Source: G963662905 sp963676725 (GTDB lineage: Bacteria > Bacteroidota > Bacteroidia > Bacteroidales > WRLA01). From it: a stretch of 64,000 bases of DNA. The position numbers and the translations under genes were made by a program. Under the pieces are notes generated by a model, which was not told the DNA's origin, ran no database searches, and worked only from the letters and a program-made list of their open reading frames with translations. The stretch covers positions 2,232,001 through 2,296,000 of the forward strand of contig OY781463.1 in the NCBI GenBank assembly GCA_963676725.1, given 5' to 3'. This document shows, piece by piece, positions 7,053 to 16,900 of the stretch (positions are counted from its first letter, which is position 1; every line of letters starts with the position of its first letter).

Positions 7053-9296
7053 CTATTCCGATTCAAAGTCACGCATTGATTTCATCAAATTACCGGCATT
7101 GAGCATCATATTTTTCGTTTCATTTAAAATAGTTAGGTAAAGGATACTGTTCTTTGTACCCACCTTATTACTCTTAATGCGTTTAATTTGATTTTTACGA
7201 GCAGCATCACAAACAACAATCGTATCCTTTTGCAGAACGAGCAAATCATCAATCAATGAATAATTATTTTCTTGAATAATCGACGAATTCAACAGATGAA
7301 ATTTCTCGATTCTTTTCATAATTGATGATAGCTCTTCTTTTTGCTCATCAATAAGTGGTTTATGATTATTGTCAACATGTTCAAAAACAGGTTGCACGAT
7401 AAAACTCAGGGCATGAGCGATTTCACGAAGGTTGTCGCTCACCTGCACAAAGTGATGAGCATTTTCTTCATTTTCGGACTCGAGGCTTGCGATTGTTTCA
7501 TGCACATTATCTTTCAGTTTTTTAATGGCCTTATTGGCTTTTTTCGTCTTCTTAGCAATTTTATTCAGGACAGGAATATCTTCTGAGAATAAACCTTCCA
7601 TTGTTCCCATATAAAGCGAATAAATAGTAACCAGATTTTTCTGAATCGATTTTCGGGCAATTTCCCTCATGCTCAGCTCGGAAGCTTTATCTTGCTCTTG
7701 GTTTGTCTGTTCAAGTTGCTTATTTTTATGGATGGTATATGTTCTGTAGATAATAAACAGAGTAATTGCCACCATGAGCATTACAGCGATAAAACCACCA
7801 AAATAGAATATAATTGCCAAGATAAATGAAACGGTAAATGCTGCCAAGGCCGTTAAAAACCAGCCACCAATCACAGAGAAAACCCCGGTAATCCGATAAA
7901 CAGCACTTTCGCGCCCCCATGCCCTATCGCTCAATGAAGTACCCATTGCCACCATAAAAGTAACATATGTTGTAGACAATGGCAGTTTCAGAGAGGTACC
8001 AATTGCAATGAGAATACTGGAAACAACCAGAGTTACCGATGCACGGATCATATCAAAACTGGCAACTTCGGCCATCCCTTTGGAAGCCACCGGCATCTCC
8101 TCCTGATTTTCTGCCGATTCAAAGCGGGAATCGATTACATTTTTAATTTTATTTGGAACAAATTTTCCCGTATTTTTCGAAAAATTACGTGCTGTACGTA
8201 CAATCACACGCGAAAAATAACTACTTCCAAAGCGTTCTTTTCCTTCCTCCTGACGACTTAGATCCACCGATGTTTTGATCACACTACGTGCTTTTTTGGA
8301 CGTCCAGAGTGTTACCATCATCACCACCCCTGCCAGAAGCAGGATTAGGGTTGGCGTGTCTACTTTGCCCTGAAGAGCTGTCATCAGGAATCCATCAGGC
8401 TCGGCGCTGCCACTATCTTTAAAAATCTGGAAGGCTTTCATGCCTGCAATAGGCACACCAATAAAATTCACAAGGTCGTTCCCGGCAAAAGCCATTGCAA
8501 GTGCAAATGTTCCTACCATCACAATAACCTTAAGAATATTCACCTTAAAGACCGAATGGAGCAATTGCATCAGCAATGTCCAGACTGCAAAACTGGCCAG
8601 CATTATATATAATGTGTTTTCTGCGATAAAATCCTTAGCATTCTCCGTCATAAATGCGGCACCTTTGGCTCCTTTAATCAGGATAAAGTAGGTGATGGCA
8701 GTAATGGCCAAGCCACCCCAAAGGGCACCAAAATATTTTAGCTTGTCCTTATAGCGGAACGTAAAAAGCAATCGCGCAAAATACTGAATTATAGCACCAA
8801 CTGTAAAAGCAATAAAGACGGAAAGCAAAATCCCAGAGATAATGGCCAAAGCCTTTTCCGTATTGATATAATTCCCAAGTTCTGACATTGCTTCACCCGA
8901 ATTACTGATCTTGAGAATACTGATACCAACAGCAGCCCCCAGCAATTCAAAAACAATACTTACTGTTGTTGAAGTAGGCAAGCCAAAGGTATTAAAGGTA
9001 TCCAGAAGCAGAACATCGGTAATCATTACCGCGAGAAAGAGCATAAGAATTTCCCGAAAAAAGAACATTTCCGGGTGGAAAATCCCTTTTCTGGCGATCT
9101 CCATCATACCACTAGACATGGTTGCCCCTACTAGAACACCCAAAGCAGCAACAATCATAATACTTCTTAATGGGGCGGCTTTTGAACCAACAGCAGCATT
9201 TAAAAAATTCACTGCATCATTACTTACCCCAACAATTAAATCAGAGAAAGCAAGAATAAAAAGAACTACAATGAGTAAAATAAAAATAATTTCCAT
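7053..9296 (-). CDS. pit: Inorganic phosphate transporter, Pit family, with PhoU-like C-terminal domain
   Basis: 747 residues. The N-terminal ~530 residues form the Pit phosphate:cation symporter, with two homologous halves containing NDAVNFLNAAVGS (near residue 27) and the FAGNDLVNFIGVP repeat (near 268), and multiple membrane segments. After a GGFIAVMLMVAITLFIIYR segment comes a ~190-residue soluble helical tail resembling PhoU/DUF47 domains (HHFVQVSDNLREIAHAL). The tail makes the protein longer than the usual ~400-500 residues of Pit. Direct neighbour of a second, unrelated Na/Pi transporter with a similar tail. Confidence 0.92.
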   Translation of the reverse strand: MEIIFILLIVVLFILAFSDLIVGVSNDAVNFLNAAVGSKAAPLRSIMIVAALGVLVGATMSSGMMEIARKGIFHPEMFFFREILMLFLAVMITDVLLLDTFNTFGLPTSTTVSIVFELLGAAVGISILKISNSGEAMSELGNYINTEKALAIISGILLSVFIAFTVGAIIQYFARLLFTFRYKDKLKYFGALWGGLAITAITYFILIKGAKGAAFMTENAKDFIAENTLYIMLASFAVWTLLMQLLHSVFKVNILKVIVMVGTFALAMAFAGNDLVNFIGVPIAGMKAFQIFKDSGSAEPDGFLMTALQGKVDTPTLILLLAGVVMMVTLWTSKKARSVIKTSVDLSRQEEGKERFGSSYFSRVIVRTARNFSKNTGKFVPNKIKNVIDSRFESAENQEEMPVASKGMAEVASFDMIRASVTLVVSSILIAIGTSLKLPLSTTYVTFMVAMGTSLSDRAWGRESAVYRITGVFSVIGGWFLTALAAFTVSFILAIIFYFGGFIAVMLMVAITLFIIYRTYTIHKNKQLEQTNQEQDKASELSMREIARKSIQKNLVTIYSLYMGTMEGLFSEDIPVLNKIAKKTKKANKAIKKLKDNVHETIASLESENEENAHHFVQVSDNLREIAHALSFIVQPVFEHVDNNHKPLIDEQKEELSSIMKRIEKFHLLNSSIIQENNYSLIDDLLVLQKDTIVVCDAARKNQIKRIKSNKVGTKNSILYLTILNETKNMMLNAGNLMKSMRDFESE

Positions 9297-9448
9297 ATCG
9301 GTTTAATACTTAAATGAATACCTTATAAAATGTGTACTTCTCGATTCGCATAAAACATTATCAAAATATAAATGTACTTAAAAGTGTTGTGATAAACATT
9401 AGATGCTAACAAATTTATATTTTAATGATTATCAAATTTTTAATCTAT

Positions 9449-11149
9449 TTATTTTCTTGGATTATTGTATAAGTCAATAGCCTCACTCACTTGATAGGCA
9501 AAATCGGCAACTTTCTCATTCAAAACAATAAGTTCCTGAAAAACCATTCCCGTTTCAAATGTATAATTGTTCGCTGCTAGATCCTCCTGATGTTTCTCAA
9601 GCATTTGTTTTCGAAGCTTATTTATTCTTTTTTCGATCTCTTTTGCAGCCTTAAAATCAGCTTTTTCGAATAGCTTAATATTTGTTTGCATTTGCTGCAA
9701 AGCTATTTTCACATTACCCATTAGTTCCTGAAGGCCATTTCGCATCTCTTGGTTAAACCAGATTTGGCTTTGATTTTTTTGATCTACAGTACGTGCAAAT
9801 TGCAGGCATATATCCGCAGCATTTTCCAGATTATTAATAATCATTTGCATAGCACGAACACGAAGCGCAGCTTTTTGGCTCAACTGACCTGAGGAAACCC
9901 TGGACAGATAGCGTTCTATTTCCAGTTCAATTTTATCCGATTTCTTCTCCGATTTATAGATGGAGGTTAAGATTTCCTTATAGCTTTTATCTTCCTTTTC
10001 ATAATACAGCTCCGGGAGGGAATCATATAGGTTGATCAGCAACTTTCCGAAACGAACTATTTCTTTTCGTGCCTGCACCGTAGATAGCTCATCGACATTC
10101 AGGTAATTACTGCTGATATAGGTTAGTTTCTTTTTGTTTTTGGATTTTTTATTCACCAGATAAGAGGACAGATGCTCTAATTGCGGGATAAAACCAATAA
10201 GCAGGATTGTTGTGAAAATATTGAAAAAGCTATGGAAAGCAGTGAGTGCGATCGGCATAGCCATTGCATTTCCATGGATGGGCAAACCGGTGAATTTAAT
10301 TGTTATTATATTAATAAGCCATAAAAGGATATTAATCGATAAAATAGCCCAGACTGCACCAAAGAGGTTAAACAAAAAATGTGCACGAGCTACTATCTTT
10401 GAATTTCGATCGGCAACAATTGCAGCGAGGTTGGCTGTAACAGTCGTACCAATATTACTGCCAATAACCATGGCCATAGCCAACTCAAAGGACATCCAGC
10501 CATTGTAGACCATAACAAGGGTCAGAGCCATTGCCGCACTCGACGATTGTATGATCAAAGTAATAATCAGCCCTATGAAAACAAAAAGCAAGACAGAGAA
10601 GAACCCACTATTTGCATAATTGGTTAAAAATTCGAACATTTCCGGATTACTCCTCATCTCCGGAACACTATCTTTCATAAAATTAATGCCCAGAAATAAA
10701 ATGCTAAATCCGATAAAAAATTCCCCATACTTCCTCCAATCATCGCGGGAGGCGAAAAGCAAAGGAAATGTAAGTCCAACAACCACAATGGATATGGTAA
10801 AAATATCGAGTTGAAAACCCAAAAGCGATATGAGCCAGGCAGTAACCGTTGTCCCAATATTTGCCCCCATCATAAATGCAATAGCAGGGCGCAACTGAAG
10901 CATGCCTGCATTCACAAAACCAATAGTCAAAACCGCTGTTGCGGATGAAGATTGGATAATGCTTGTTAATAGAAAACCGGAAGAAACCGCATTGGTACTA
11001 TTACTTGTAAGTTGGTTGAGGGCCGTGCGCAAACTTTGTGAAGAAATTTTCTGCAATGACTCACTCATTAGCTTCATTCCAAAGAGGAATAAACCCAGAG
11101 AACCGGCAATCGTCAGGAAACCGATAATTATATCAATAGTACCTATCAT
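9449..11149 (-). CDS. Na+/phosphate cotransporter family protein with PhoU-like domain
   Basis: About 566 residues of the NptA/YjbB type. Two repeats carry the paired QSSSA motif (TSIIQSSSATAVL near residue 66 and TLIIQSSSAAMAL near 200) with GANIGTT and GSNIGTT segments, the hallmark of the sodium:phosphate cotransporter core. The last ~190 residues are a soluble helical PhoU-like domain. ATG at 11149 chosen; a TTG 15 bases upstream is less likely. Lies 150 bases upstream of pit on the same strand. Confidence 0.92.
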   Translation of the reverse strand: MIGTIDIIIGFLTIAGSLGLFLFGMKLMSESLQKISSQSLRTALNQLTSNSTNAVSSGFLLTSIIQSSSATAVLTIGFVNAGMLQLRPAIAFMMGANIGTTVTAWLISLLGFQLDIFTISIVVVGLTFPLLFASRDDWRKYGEFFIGFSILFLGINFMKDSVPEMRSNPEMFEFLTNYANSGFFSVLLFVFIGLIITLIIQSSSAAMALTLVMVYNGWMSFELAMAMVIGSNIGTTVTANLAAIVADRNSKIVARAHFLFNLFGAVWAILSINILLWLINIITIKFTGLPIHGNAMAMPIALTAFHSFFNIFTTILLIGFIPQLEHLSSYLVNKKSKNKKKLTYISSNYLNVDELSTVQARKEIVRFGKLLINLYDSLPELYYEKEDKSYKEILTSIYKSEKKSDKIELEIERYLSRVSSGQLSQKAALRVRAMQMIINNLENAADICLQFARTVDQKNQSQIWFNQEMRNGLQELMGNVKIALQQMQTNIKLFEKADFKAAKEIEKRINKLRKQMLEKHQEDLAANNYTFETGMVFQELIVLNEKVADFAYQVSEAIDLYNNPRK

Positions 11150-11471
11150 TGAATAAAATTTCAAGGCAAAACTACTGAATAAGGCTTTTAGACAAAGTAG
11201 TTCTAAAAATCTTAATATTTAATTAACAATGGGAATTCGTGGCCATCCAGATGACTAGACCTAAATCACTAATCTTAAACACAATAATACAAATCATGAA
11301 TGCGAAAAAAGATCGATATCAAATAAATTGGGGTTTATCCTTTTGGAGTAAATCTTCTAGTACCTTATTGACGACTACCCTGATTTTGCGAACGATAATA
11401 CTTACCCCACTCGATCAGCTTGAGCAAAAAACGTTGAAACATTGGAAATAAAAGCACAAGACATATTGTTC
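11150..11471. other. Gap without a recognisable gene
   Basis: About 320 bases between two leftward genes. A 70-codon rightward frame starting with GTG and a 25-codon leftward frame (starting MFQRFLLKLIEWG) are present but neither has support. I see no repeat or hairpin here. Confidence 0.5.
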
Positions 11472-11912
11472 CTATTTCTTTTTGTCGACATATTTAAAAT
11501 TCTTATGCCCATCTTGCACTTCTATTAATTTCACATTGTCGATAGGGATAGTCTTTGAATAGTGAATAAATCGTGATCCATCTCCAATGATCATTGAATC
11601 CTGAACAAAAATTTGATCCAGATAGAAAACGGTTCTCCTATTATTTTTTTCCGTAATTCTTATCTCAATTGATGGGCTATTGACCAATTCTACCGGATTG
11701 TTATTCTTGTCAAAGCATTTTATCCTGTCAATAGGATAAGTCTTATAATCAACAATATCCCCCATGGGTCCTTTGGTATGCACAGTTTTTAATTCAACTG
11801 AATCAATATCTTTAAACTGTTCATTAAAACTATCTATAGGAATGTAATAGGTCTTGCAGCCACTGAATACAATTGCCACAAAAATGATTATCCATTTATT
11901 CACTACTTTCAT
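11472..11912 (-). CDS. Uncharacterised lipoprotein
   Basis: 146 residues with a clear lipoprotein signal (KWIIIFVAIVFSG then Cys-19). The mature part is beta-rich with repeated PIDxxK segments (YPIDRIKCF, IPIDNVKLIEV), suggesting two copies of a small strand motif. I do not recognise a family. It is isolated on its strand, over 100 bases from both neighbours. Confidence 0.72.
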   Translation of the reverse strand: MKVVNKWIIIFVAIVFSGCKTYYIPIDSFNEQFKDIDSVELKTVHTKGPMGDIVDYKTYPIDRIKCFDKNNNPVELVNSPSIEIRITEKNNRRTVFYLDQIFVQDSMIIGDGSRFIHYSKTIPIDNVKLIEVQDGHKNFKYVDKKK

Positions 11913-12030
11913 CTCAGGTTTTTGTTCTTAGTATCCTAACAAACCAACTATCTGTTATCTGAAGGCTATAAAATCATGTATAATAGTGCATACGAAAGCC
12001 CTATCTATATAAAATTCAATAAGAAAGGAA

Positions 12031-12612
12031 TTATTCCCTAATAATTTCAAACTCTCCCCCATTAATAATTTTAATAATGGTACTGGGTTTGATGTCATAG
12101 ATAATATCCTGATCGATTTTCACGACATAATCGACAGAATCAATTACATACCGATCTATTTTCCTATAAAAAACCGGAGTCGTTTCTCCAGCAATATTTG
12201 GCGATGTACTGATTATAGGACGTTTAAGCACATCAAGTAAGGCCTGACAAAAATCATTTTTCACAATTCGGATCGCCACAGTCTGATCTTTTGCGATCAC
12301 ATTTTTGGGCAGGTTTATTGCATTGGGATAAATTACGGTAAGAGGTTTGCGAATCCGTTCAAGCAGATCATAAATGATAGGGGGAACCTCTTTTAAGTAA
12401 TACGACAATTGATCAACATTAGGCAGCAAAATAATCATTGCTTTGGTTTCCTGCCGCTTTTTAATATGATAAACTTTACTCACAGCTTTTGCATTGGTAG
12501 CATCACATCCAATACCCCAAATTGTATCTGTCGGATACAGAATTGTTCCTGAATTCAGCATCACTTCAGCGGCTTTTTCCGCTTCAATCCTTATTTTTTC
12601 TTCGCGCTTCAT
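12031..12612 (-). CDS. tsaC: Threonylcarbamoyl-AMP synthase (Sua5/YciO/YrdC family)
   Basis: 193 residues from the ATG at 12612, which overlaps the stop of the upstream glycosyltransferase gene (ATGA). Family hallmarks: GTILYPTDTIWGIGCDA near the start, KRQETKAMIILLP, RKPLTVIYP, VAIRIV and STSPNIAGE. It makes threonylcarbamoyl-AMP for the tRNA t6A37 modification. The short length is the TsaC/YrdC single-domain type, not the longer Sua5. A YciO paralogue role cannot be excluded. Confidence 0.88.
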   Translation of the reverse strand: MKREEKIRIEAEKAAEVMLNSGTILYPTDTIWGIGCDATNAKAVSKVYHIKKRQETKAMIILLPNVDQLSYYLKEVPPIIYDLLERIRKPLTVIYPNAINLPKNVIAKDQTVAIRIVKNDFCQALLDVLKRPIISTSPNIAGETTPVFYRKIDRYVIDSVDYVVKIDQDIIYDIKPSTIIKIINGGEFEIIRE

Positions 12613-13610
12613 TCTTCTATCAGCTCCAAAAGTTGTTGTACTTCTATATCCCTTGCACATTTAAAATGCGATTCGGGGCATTGTTTTAATCCATGCAAAC
12701 CACAAGGCCTGCAACTCAGTTTAGTTTTTGCCTCCACCACAAAAGCCCGTTCCGATAAAGGACCAAAGCCAAATCCGGGAACAGTACTGCAAAAAACTGC
12801 ACAAACCGGCGCATTCACTGCTGAAGCAAGATGCATTGGTGCTGAATCGTTTACAAAATTCATACGCGCATCACGCATCAGGGCAGCACTCTCCAAAAAA
12901 CTCAATTCACCTGCAAAACTAATGCAGTTTGATCGTTTGGAAGCATCAATAATGGATGTACACTTATTCTTATCAGCAGCAGACCCGAGTAGATAGACAT
13001 TTATTTCTTCAGGAAGTTGCCTCACAAAGTCAGTCCATTTTTCCTCAGGCCATTCTTTTGTAAACCATAAGGATGATGGAGCCAAGCAAATATATTCCTG
13101 CATTTTATACGGAGACATTCGGGCATAATCTTTTGCAGAAGGATAAAGCCTTGGGCGAATATCTGTTGGCACCTCATCAATAAGCCCAGCAAGCAATTCC
13201 AAATTACGGCCGCATTCATGAACACGACCTTCCTTATTTATAATATGCTTTATCCGTTTTCCAAAAAATAATGAAAAAGGATTTTTACTAAAGCCTATAG
13301 TATGTTTGGCCCGACTAAATGCGGTAAGCAATCCACTTGATGCAAAACGCTGTAAATTAATTACATAATCATACTTATTTTCCTGAATCTGTCCCAGCAA
13401 AACCCAAAGGTTGCGGTATTTTCTTCCTGATTTATCCCAAATATAGATTTTCCGCAAAAAAGGATGTTTTAGAAATAGTGTTTCCGTTCCTTTTTTTAAC
13501 AATAAATCGATAGAGGCCTCAGGATAAGTCCGGTGTAATTGCTCCAGAAGTGGAGTAGCCAGAACCACATCGCCTATAGAAGCAGTTTGTATGATTAAAA
13601 AGCGTTTCAT
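12609..13610 (-). CDS. Glycosyltransferase family 9 (heptosyltransferase-like)
   Basis: 333 residues. N-terminal FLIIQTASIGDVVLATPLLEQL is the ADP-heptose:LPS heptosyltransferase start, and the C-terminal half has the nucleotide-sugar site (LGSAADK, FAGELSFLESAALM, FVNDSAPMHLASAVNAPVCAVF). Likely adds a heptose-like sugar to the LPS core at the inner face of the cytoplasmic membrane. It overlaps tsaC by 4 bases, so the two are translationally coupled. The donor sugar is not determinable from sequence. Confidence 0.9.
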   Translation of the reverse strand: MKRFLIIQTASIGDVVLATPLLEQLHRTYPEASIDLLLKKGTETLFLKHPFLRKIYIWDKSGRKYRNLWVLLGQIQENKYDYVINLQRFASSGLLTAFSRAKHTIGFSKNPFSLFFGKRIKHIINKEGRVHECGRNLELLAGLIDEVPTDIRPRLYPSAKDYARMSPYKMQEYICLAPSSLWFTKEWPEEKWTDFVRQLPEEINVYLLGSAADKNKCTSIIDASKRSNCISFAGELSFLESAALMRDARMNFVNDSAPMHLASAVNAPVCAVFCSTVPGFGFGPLSERAFVVEAKTKLSCRPCGLHGLKQCPESHFKCARDIEVQQLLELIEE

Positions 13611-13621
13611 AAGATTTTATT

Positions 13622-14437
13622 TTAAACAGCCACCTGAAAATGCCGCAGGGCATCGTTTAAGGACGTTTTCTTATCGGTAGATTCTTTGCGCCTGCCAATA
13701 ATAAGGGCGCAAGGCACCTGATAAGTTCCCGAAGGAAATTGTTTGGGCAAAGTACCCGGGATCACTACAGAACGCTCCGGAATTTCAGCTTTATACTCTA
13801 TTGGCTTTGGGCCACTTACATCAATAATGCGTGTACTGGCAGTCAGCACAACATTTGCGCCAAGCACAGCCGCTTTTCTGATTCGAACGCCTTCCACAAC
13901 AATAGAGCGCGAACCCAAAAAACAATGATCTTCAATAATCACGGGGGCAGCCTGCACAGGCTCAAGAACACCGCCAATGCCAACGCCGCCGCTTAAATGC
14001 ACATCCTCTCCTATTTGTGCACAACTTCCCACAGTTGCCCAAGTATCGATCATTGTATTGCTTCCAACCCACGCACCAATATTCACATAAGAAGGCATCA
14101 TAACAACTCCCTGTGAGAGAAAACACCCATAGCGTGCAACAGCATGGGGCACAACACGAACATTTTGCTTCTTATAATCGTGTTTTAAAGGAATTTTATC
14201 ATGGAACTCAAAAATTCCTGTTTCCATCACTTCCATTTGCCTCAAGGGAAAATAAAGGATTACTGCTTTTTTCACCCAATCATTCACAATCCAATCATTT
14301 CCATGAGGTTCTGCTACGCGCAAATGCCCTTTATCGAGGCCTTCGACAACCTCAAAAACTGCAGTTTGCACTTCCTTTTCGTGAAGTATAGCTCGGTTTT
14401 CCCAAGCTCGTTCAATGATATGTTTTTGCTCATTCAT
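13622..14437 (-). CDS. dapD: Tetrahydrodipicolinate N-succinyltransferase
   Basis: 271 residues from the ATG at 14437 (an upstream TTG would add 12 residues encoded inside the terminator of the preceding gene). Shows the left-handed beta-helix acyltransferase core (PSYVNIGAWVGSNTMIDTWATVGSCAQIG, HLSGGVGIGGVLEP) and the C-terminal CALIIGRRKESTDKKTSLN. Catalyses the succinylation step of the lysine/diaminopimelate pathway. Eleven bases upstream of the GT9 gene; tsaC, GT9 and dapD probably form one transcript. Confidence 0.95.
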   Translation of the reverse strand: MNEQKHIIERAWENRAILHEKEVQTAVFEVVEGLDKGHLRVAEPHGNDWIVNDWVKKAVILYFPLRQMEVMETGIFEFHDKIPLKHDYKKQNVRVVPHAVARYGCFLSQGVVMMPSYVNIGAWVGSNTMIDTWATVGSCAQIGEDVHLSGGVGIGGVLEPVQAAPVIIEDHCFLGSRSIVVEGVRIRKAAVLGANVVLTASTRIIDVSGPKPIEYKAEIPERSVVIPGTLPKQFPSGTYQVPCALIIGRRKESTDKKTSLNDALRHFQVAV

Positions 14438-14456
14438 AATATTTCCTATACCAAAA

Positions 14457-14498
14457 AAAAGAGATATTCGCAATGAATACCTCTTTTCGATTTTTTTT
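14457..14498 (-). terminator. Terminator after the TPR-SPOR gene
   Basis: Hairpin 14457-14469 / 14475-14487 (12 of 13 pairs) flanked on both sides by runs: eight A on the left (a U-tract for leftward transcripts) and eight T on the right. Separates the SPOR gene from dapD. Confidence 0.75.
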
Positions 14499-14506
14499 AA
14501 AATATT

Positions 14507-15529
14507 TTACTGACAGCCAGTCCGATCTTTATCAGCTGGAGCTACCCAAGCACCTGTATAGCCCATACTTACTACTTCATTTCTATATTGCGAAGCTTGA
14601 TCGTAGCTTTCAAATTCTCCAATTACGTATCGGTAAAGACCATCTGCCCCGAGGCATTTCTTCACACTAGGAAGACGGTTAAAATAATCCATGTTCAGAT
14701 TATGCCCTGCACCGACCTGGATGGTAAACATCCCTGCATAATTTGAATAATCGGGGCCACTCTTGGCTTGCTGTTTTCTGGGGGTAACGCGCACAGGTTG
14801 TTTGCCATCTGCAAGCATCATATCTTCCATTTCATCCTGAATCATCTGATATTGTTTCTTATACAATTGCATTTGATCATGCAAAAAATGAATGGAATCA
14901 AGCAAATTGCTATCTTCATAGCTATCATCGCCTTCCCTCATCACAAAAACAGTATCAACAAGGCGCTCTTGTTGTTCTTTTTCCCGAGCAGCAAGGGCTC
15001 GTGATTTTACTTGTTCATTTTTACAGTAAACAATTTGCAAATCTGTCTCTGAAATCCATTGCTTCAGCTTTTTATTTTTCGGATTAATAAGCCTTTTAAA
15101 GAAATTGTACTGCTCAATGGCCTGTTCGTACTTACCAAGATTTTGATAGGCAAGCCCGAGATAGTAGTTTGCAAAAATGGGCGCTTTTTTTGTTGTCGGT
15201 TTATTTTTATAAGCCCGTGTTACATTTTGAGAGGCTTTCTTCAAATAAGGAATGGCCACATCTTTGTCAGATGCGGTTTTATAATAACACAGCCCGACAT
15301 AATAATTCAGGTTTGCATTGTCTTTATCTTTTTCAAGCATATTATACAATACGCGCAATGCAAGATTATATGCACCTTTATCAATATTTGCCATCGCCTC
15401 TTTATAGTGCTTCTTATTGATTTGAGCTTTGGCAGTACGCAAAGGAGCTGTACCAAGCAAGAACACCAATATTAAGGACACTATCCATCCCATTCTAACT
15501 GAACGAATTATTATCTGCTTTTTATTCAT
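14507..15529 (-). CDS. TPR-repeat protein with C-terminal SPOR-like domain
   Basis: About 340 residues from the ATG at 15529, chosen because it gives a normal signal peptide (Lys/Arg start, then GWIVSLILVFLLGTAP, cleavage near AKAQ). Earlier ATGs at 15556, 15568 and 15610 would add up to 27 residues. After the signal come TPR-like helices (AYNLALRVLYNMLEKDKDNANLNYYVGLCYY and ANYYLGLAYQNLGKYEQAIEQY), a coiled Gln-rich region, and a final ~70-residue SPOR-like domain (FTIQVGAG...YRYVIGEFESYDQASQYRNEV). SPOR domains bind denuded peptidoglycan, so it is probably periplasmic and cell-wall linked. Confidence 0.82.
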   Translation of the reverse strand: MNKKQIIIRSVRMGWIVSLILVFLLGTAPLRTAKAQINKKHYKEAMANIDKGAYNLALRVLYNMLEKDKDNANLNYYVGLCYYKTASDKDVAIPYLKKASQNVTRAYKNKPTTKKAPIFANYYLGLAYQNLGKYEQAIEQYNFFKRLINPKNKKLKQWISETDLQIVYCKNEQVKSRALAAREKEQQERLVDTVFVMREGDDSYEDSNLLDSIHFLHDQMQLYKKQYQMIQDEMEDMMLADGKQPVRVTPRKQQAKSGPDYSNYAGMFTIQVGAGHNLNMDYFNRLPSVKKCLGADGLYRYVIGEFESYDQASQYRNEVVSMGYTGAWVAPADKDRTGCQ

Positions 15530-15880
15530 TAGCTCGTCTTTAGATATTTTATTCATCTCTTTATACATCAAAATTAGTAAAAAGTTCGGTTTGACCTCAA
15601 TTATTTTCATCAATTTATGTCTAATTCCAAGGTTTTGGGATGATTTAAGCAGGCAAATTAAAACTATTTATACTTTTGCAGCAAATTATCGGGTATAATC
15701 CGAAATTTGGCTTTACTGTCGTACAAATGATATATTGTACAAACTGTTTTATGAAATCATGAATAAAAAGCAACTGTTTTTAGTGGTTATACAAATCAGT
15801 GGACTTAAAACGAATGTTCTTACAAAATTAATATATTAATAATCAGTAGTTTATATAATTAACAGGGAAATAAATACAAA
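15530..15880. promoter_or_regulatory. Divergent upstream region of the SPOR gene and ruvX
   Basis: About 350 bases without a gene. On the + strand a Bacteroidota -7 element TACTTTTG lies at 15671-15678, pointing to ruvX 200 bases away; no good -33 element was found. The rest is AT-rich with nothing else I can name. Confidence 0.4.
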
Positions 15881-16303
15881 ATGGGCAGAATTATCGCCAT
15901 CGATTACGGAAGCAAAAGAGTTGGACTGGCTGTTACCGATGAGTTGCGCATTATTGCCACTCCTTTGGAAACCATTCACGTAAAAGATGTCTATAGCTTT
16001 CTCGACAACTATATTTTAAACCATTCGGTGGATATAATTGTTGTAGGCGAAGCCAGGGATATTCATAATAAGCTCTCTGATTCGGCGCGTTTTATTGAGC
16101 CTTTTGTGAAATCGCTCAAAAAAAAATACCCTGCACAAAAAATTGATCGTATGGACGAACGTTTTACTTCTGTAATTGCCCAGCAAGCGATACTGAGTTC
16201 GGGCATTGGCAAAATGGCCCGAAGGGATAAAGGCCTTGTGGACAAAATCAGCGCCAGCCTGATCTTACAATCATATATGGAAACACTTAAACGCAATATT
16301 TAA
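15881..16303 (+). CDS. ruvX: RuvX/YqgF family nuclease
   Basis: 140 residues. RNase H-like start IIAIDYGSKRVGLAVTD with D7 as the first catalytic carboxylate, then VVGEARD, and the ERFTSVIAQQ...KGLVDKISASLILQSYM C-terminal signature. Family members act in Holliday-junction resolution or 16S rRNA 5'-end maturation. First gene of a rightward set; def starts 5 bases after its stop. Confidence 0.93.
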   Translation: MGRIIAIDYGSKRVGLAVTDELRIIATPLETIHVKDVYSFLDNYILNHSVDIIVVGEARDIHNKLSDSARFIEPFVKSLKKKYPAQKIDRMDERFTSVIAQQAILSSGIGKMARRDKGLVDKISASLILQSYMETLKRNI

Positions 16304-16307
16304 TAAA

Positions 16308-16880
16308 ATGATACTTCCAATAACTGCCTACGGGCATCCTGTTCTCAGAAAAAAGTCAATCGATATTGACAAAGACTACCCTGATCTGGAAAAATTTATA
16401 GCCGATTTATGGGAAACCATGTACAAAACCGATGGTGTTGGTCTGGCCGCACCTCAGGTAAATCGTTCGATACGGGTTTTTGCCATCGACGCCTCCCCTT
16501 TTGTGAAAAATTATCCCGAAGCAAAAAATTTCAAGAAACTCTTTATTAATGCGCACATCATTGAAAGGGAGGGCGAAGAAATCAGCTATAACGAAGGCTG
16601 CATCAGCATTCCCGATATACATGAAGATGTAACACGAAAAACTCGTGTACTGATGCGTTATACCGATGAAGAATGGAACGAACATGAGGAATGGTTTGAA
16701 GGCATCCAGGCTAGAGTGATACAACACGAATACGACCACCTCGAAGGAATCCTTTTTACGGACCATATCAGTAATTTGCGTAAAATGATCCTCAAACGAA
16801 AGCTGTCCGATATTGCTCACGGGCGGATTGATCCGGGATACCGAATGTTGTTCCCCAACCTGAAAAAGAAAAGATATTAA
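16308..16880 (+). CDS. def: Peptide deformylase
   Basis: 190 residues with all three motifs: GVGLAAPQ (43-50), EGCIS with metal ligand C98, and HEYDH (H140, E141, H144). Removes the formyl group from nascent protein N-termini. Directly follows ruvX (4-base gap) and precedes the TPR lipoprotein gene by 20 bases, so all three are probably one operon. Confidence 0.97.
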   Translation: MILPITAYGHPVLRKKSIDIDKDYPDLEKFIADLWETMYKTDGVGLAAPQVNRSIRVFAIDASPFVKNYPEAKNFKKLFINAHIIEREGEEISYNEGCISIPDIHEDVTRKTRVLMRYTDEEWNEHEEWFEGIQARVIQHEYDHLEGILFTDHISNLRKMILKRKLSDIAHGRIDPGYRMLFPNLKKKRY

Positions 16881-16900
16881 CGAAAAGCCAAAAAAATTCC

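Noticed and set aside
11239..11451. 70-codon rightward frame with GTG start
   Set aside because: No hydrophobic, motif or neighbourhood support, antisense to the surrounding gene direction.
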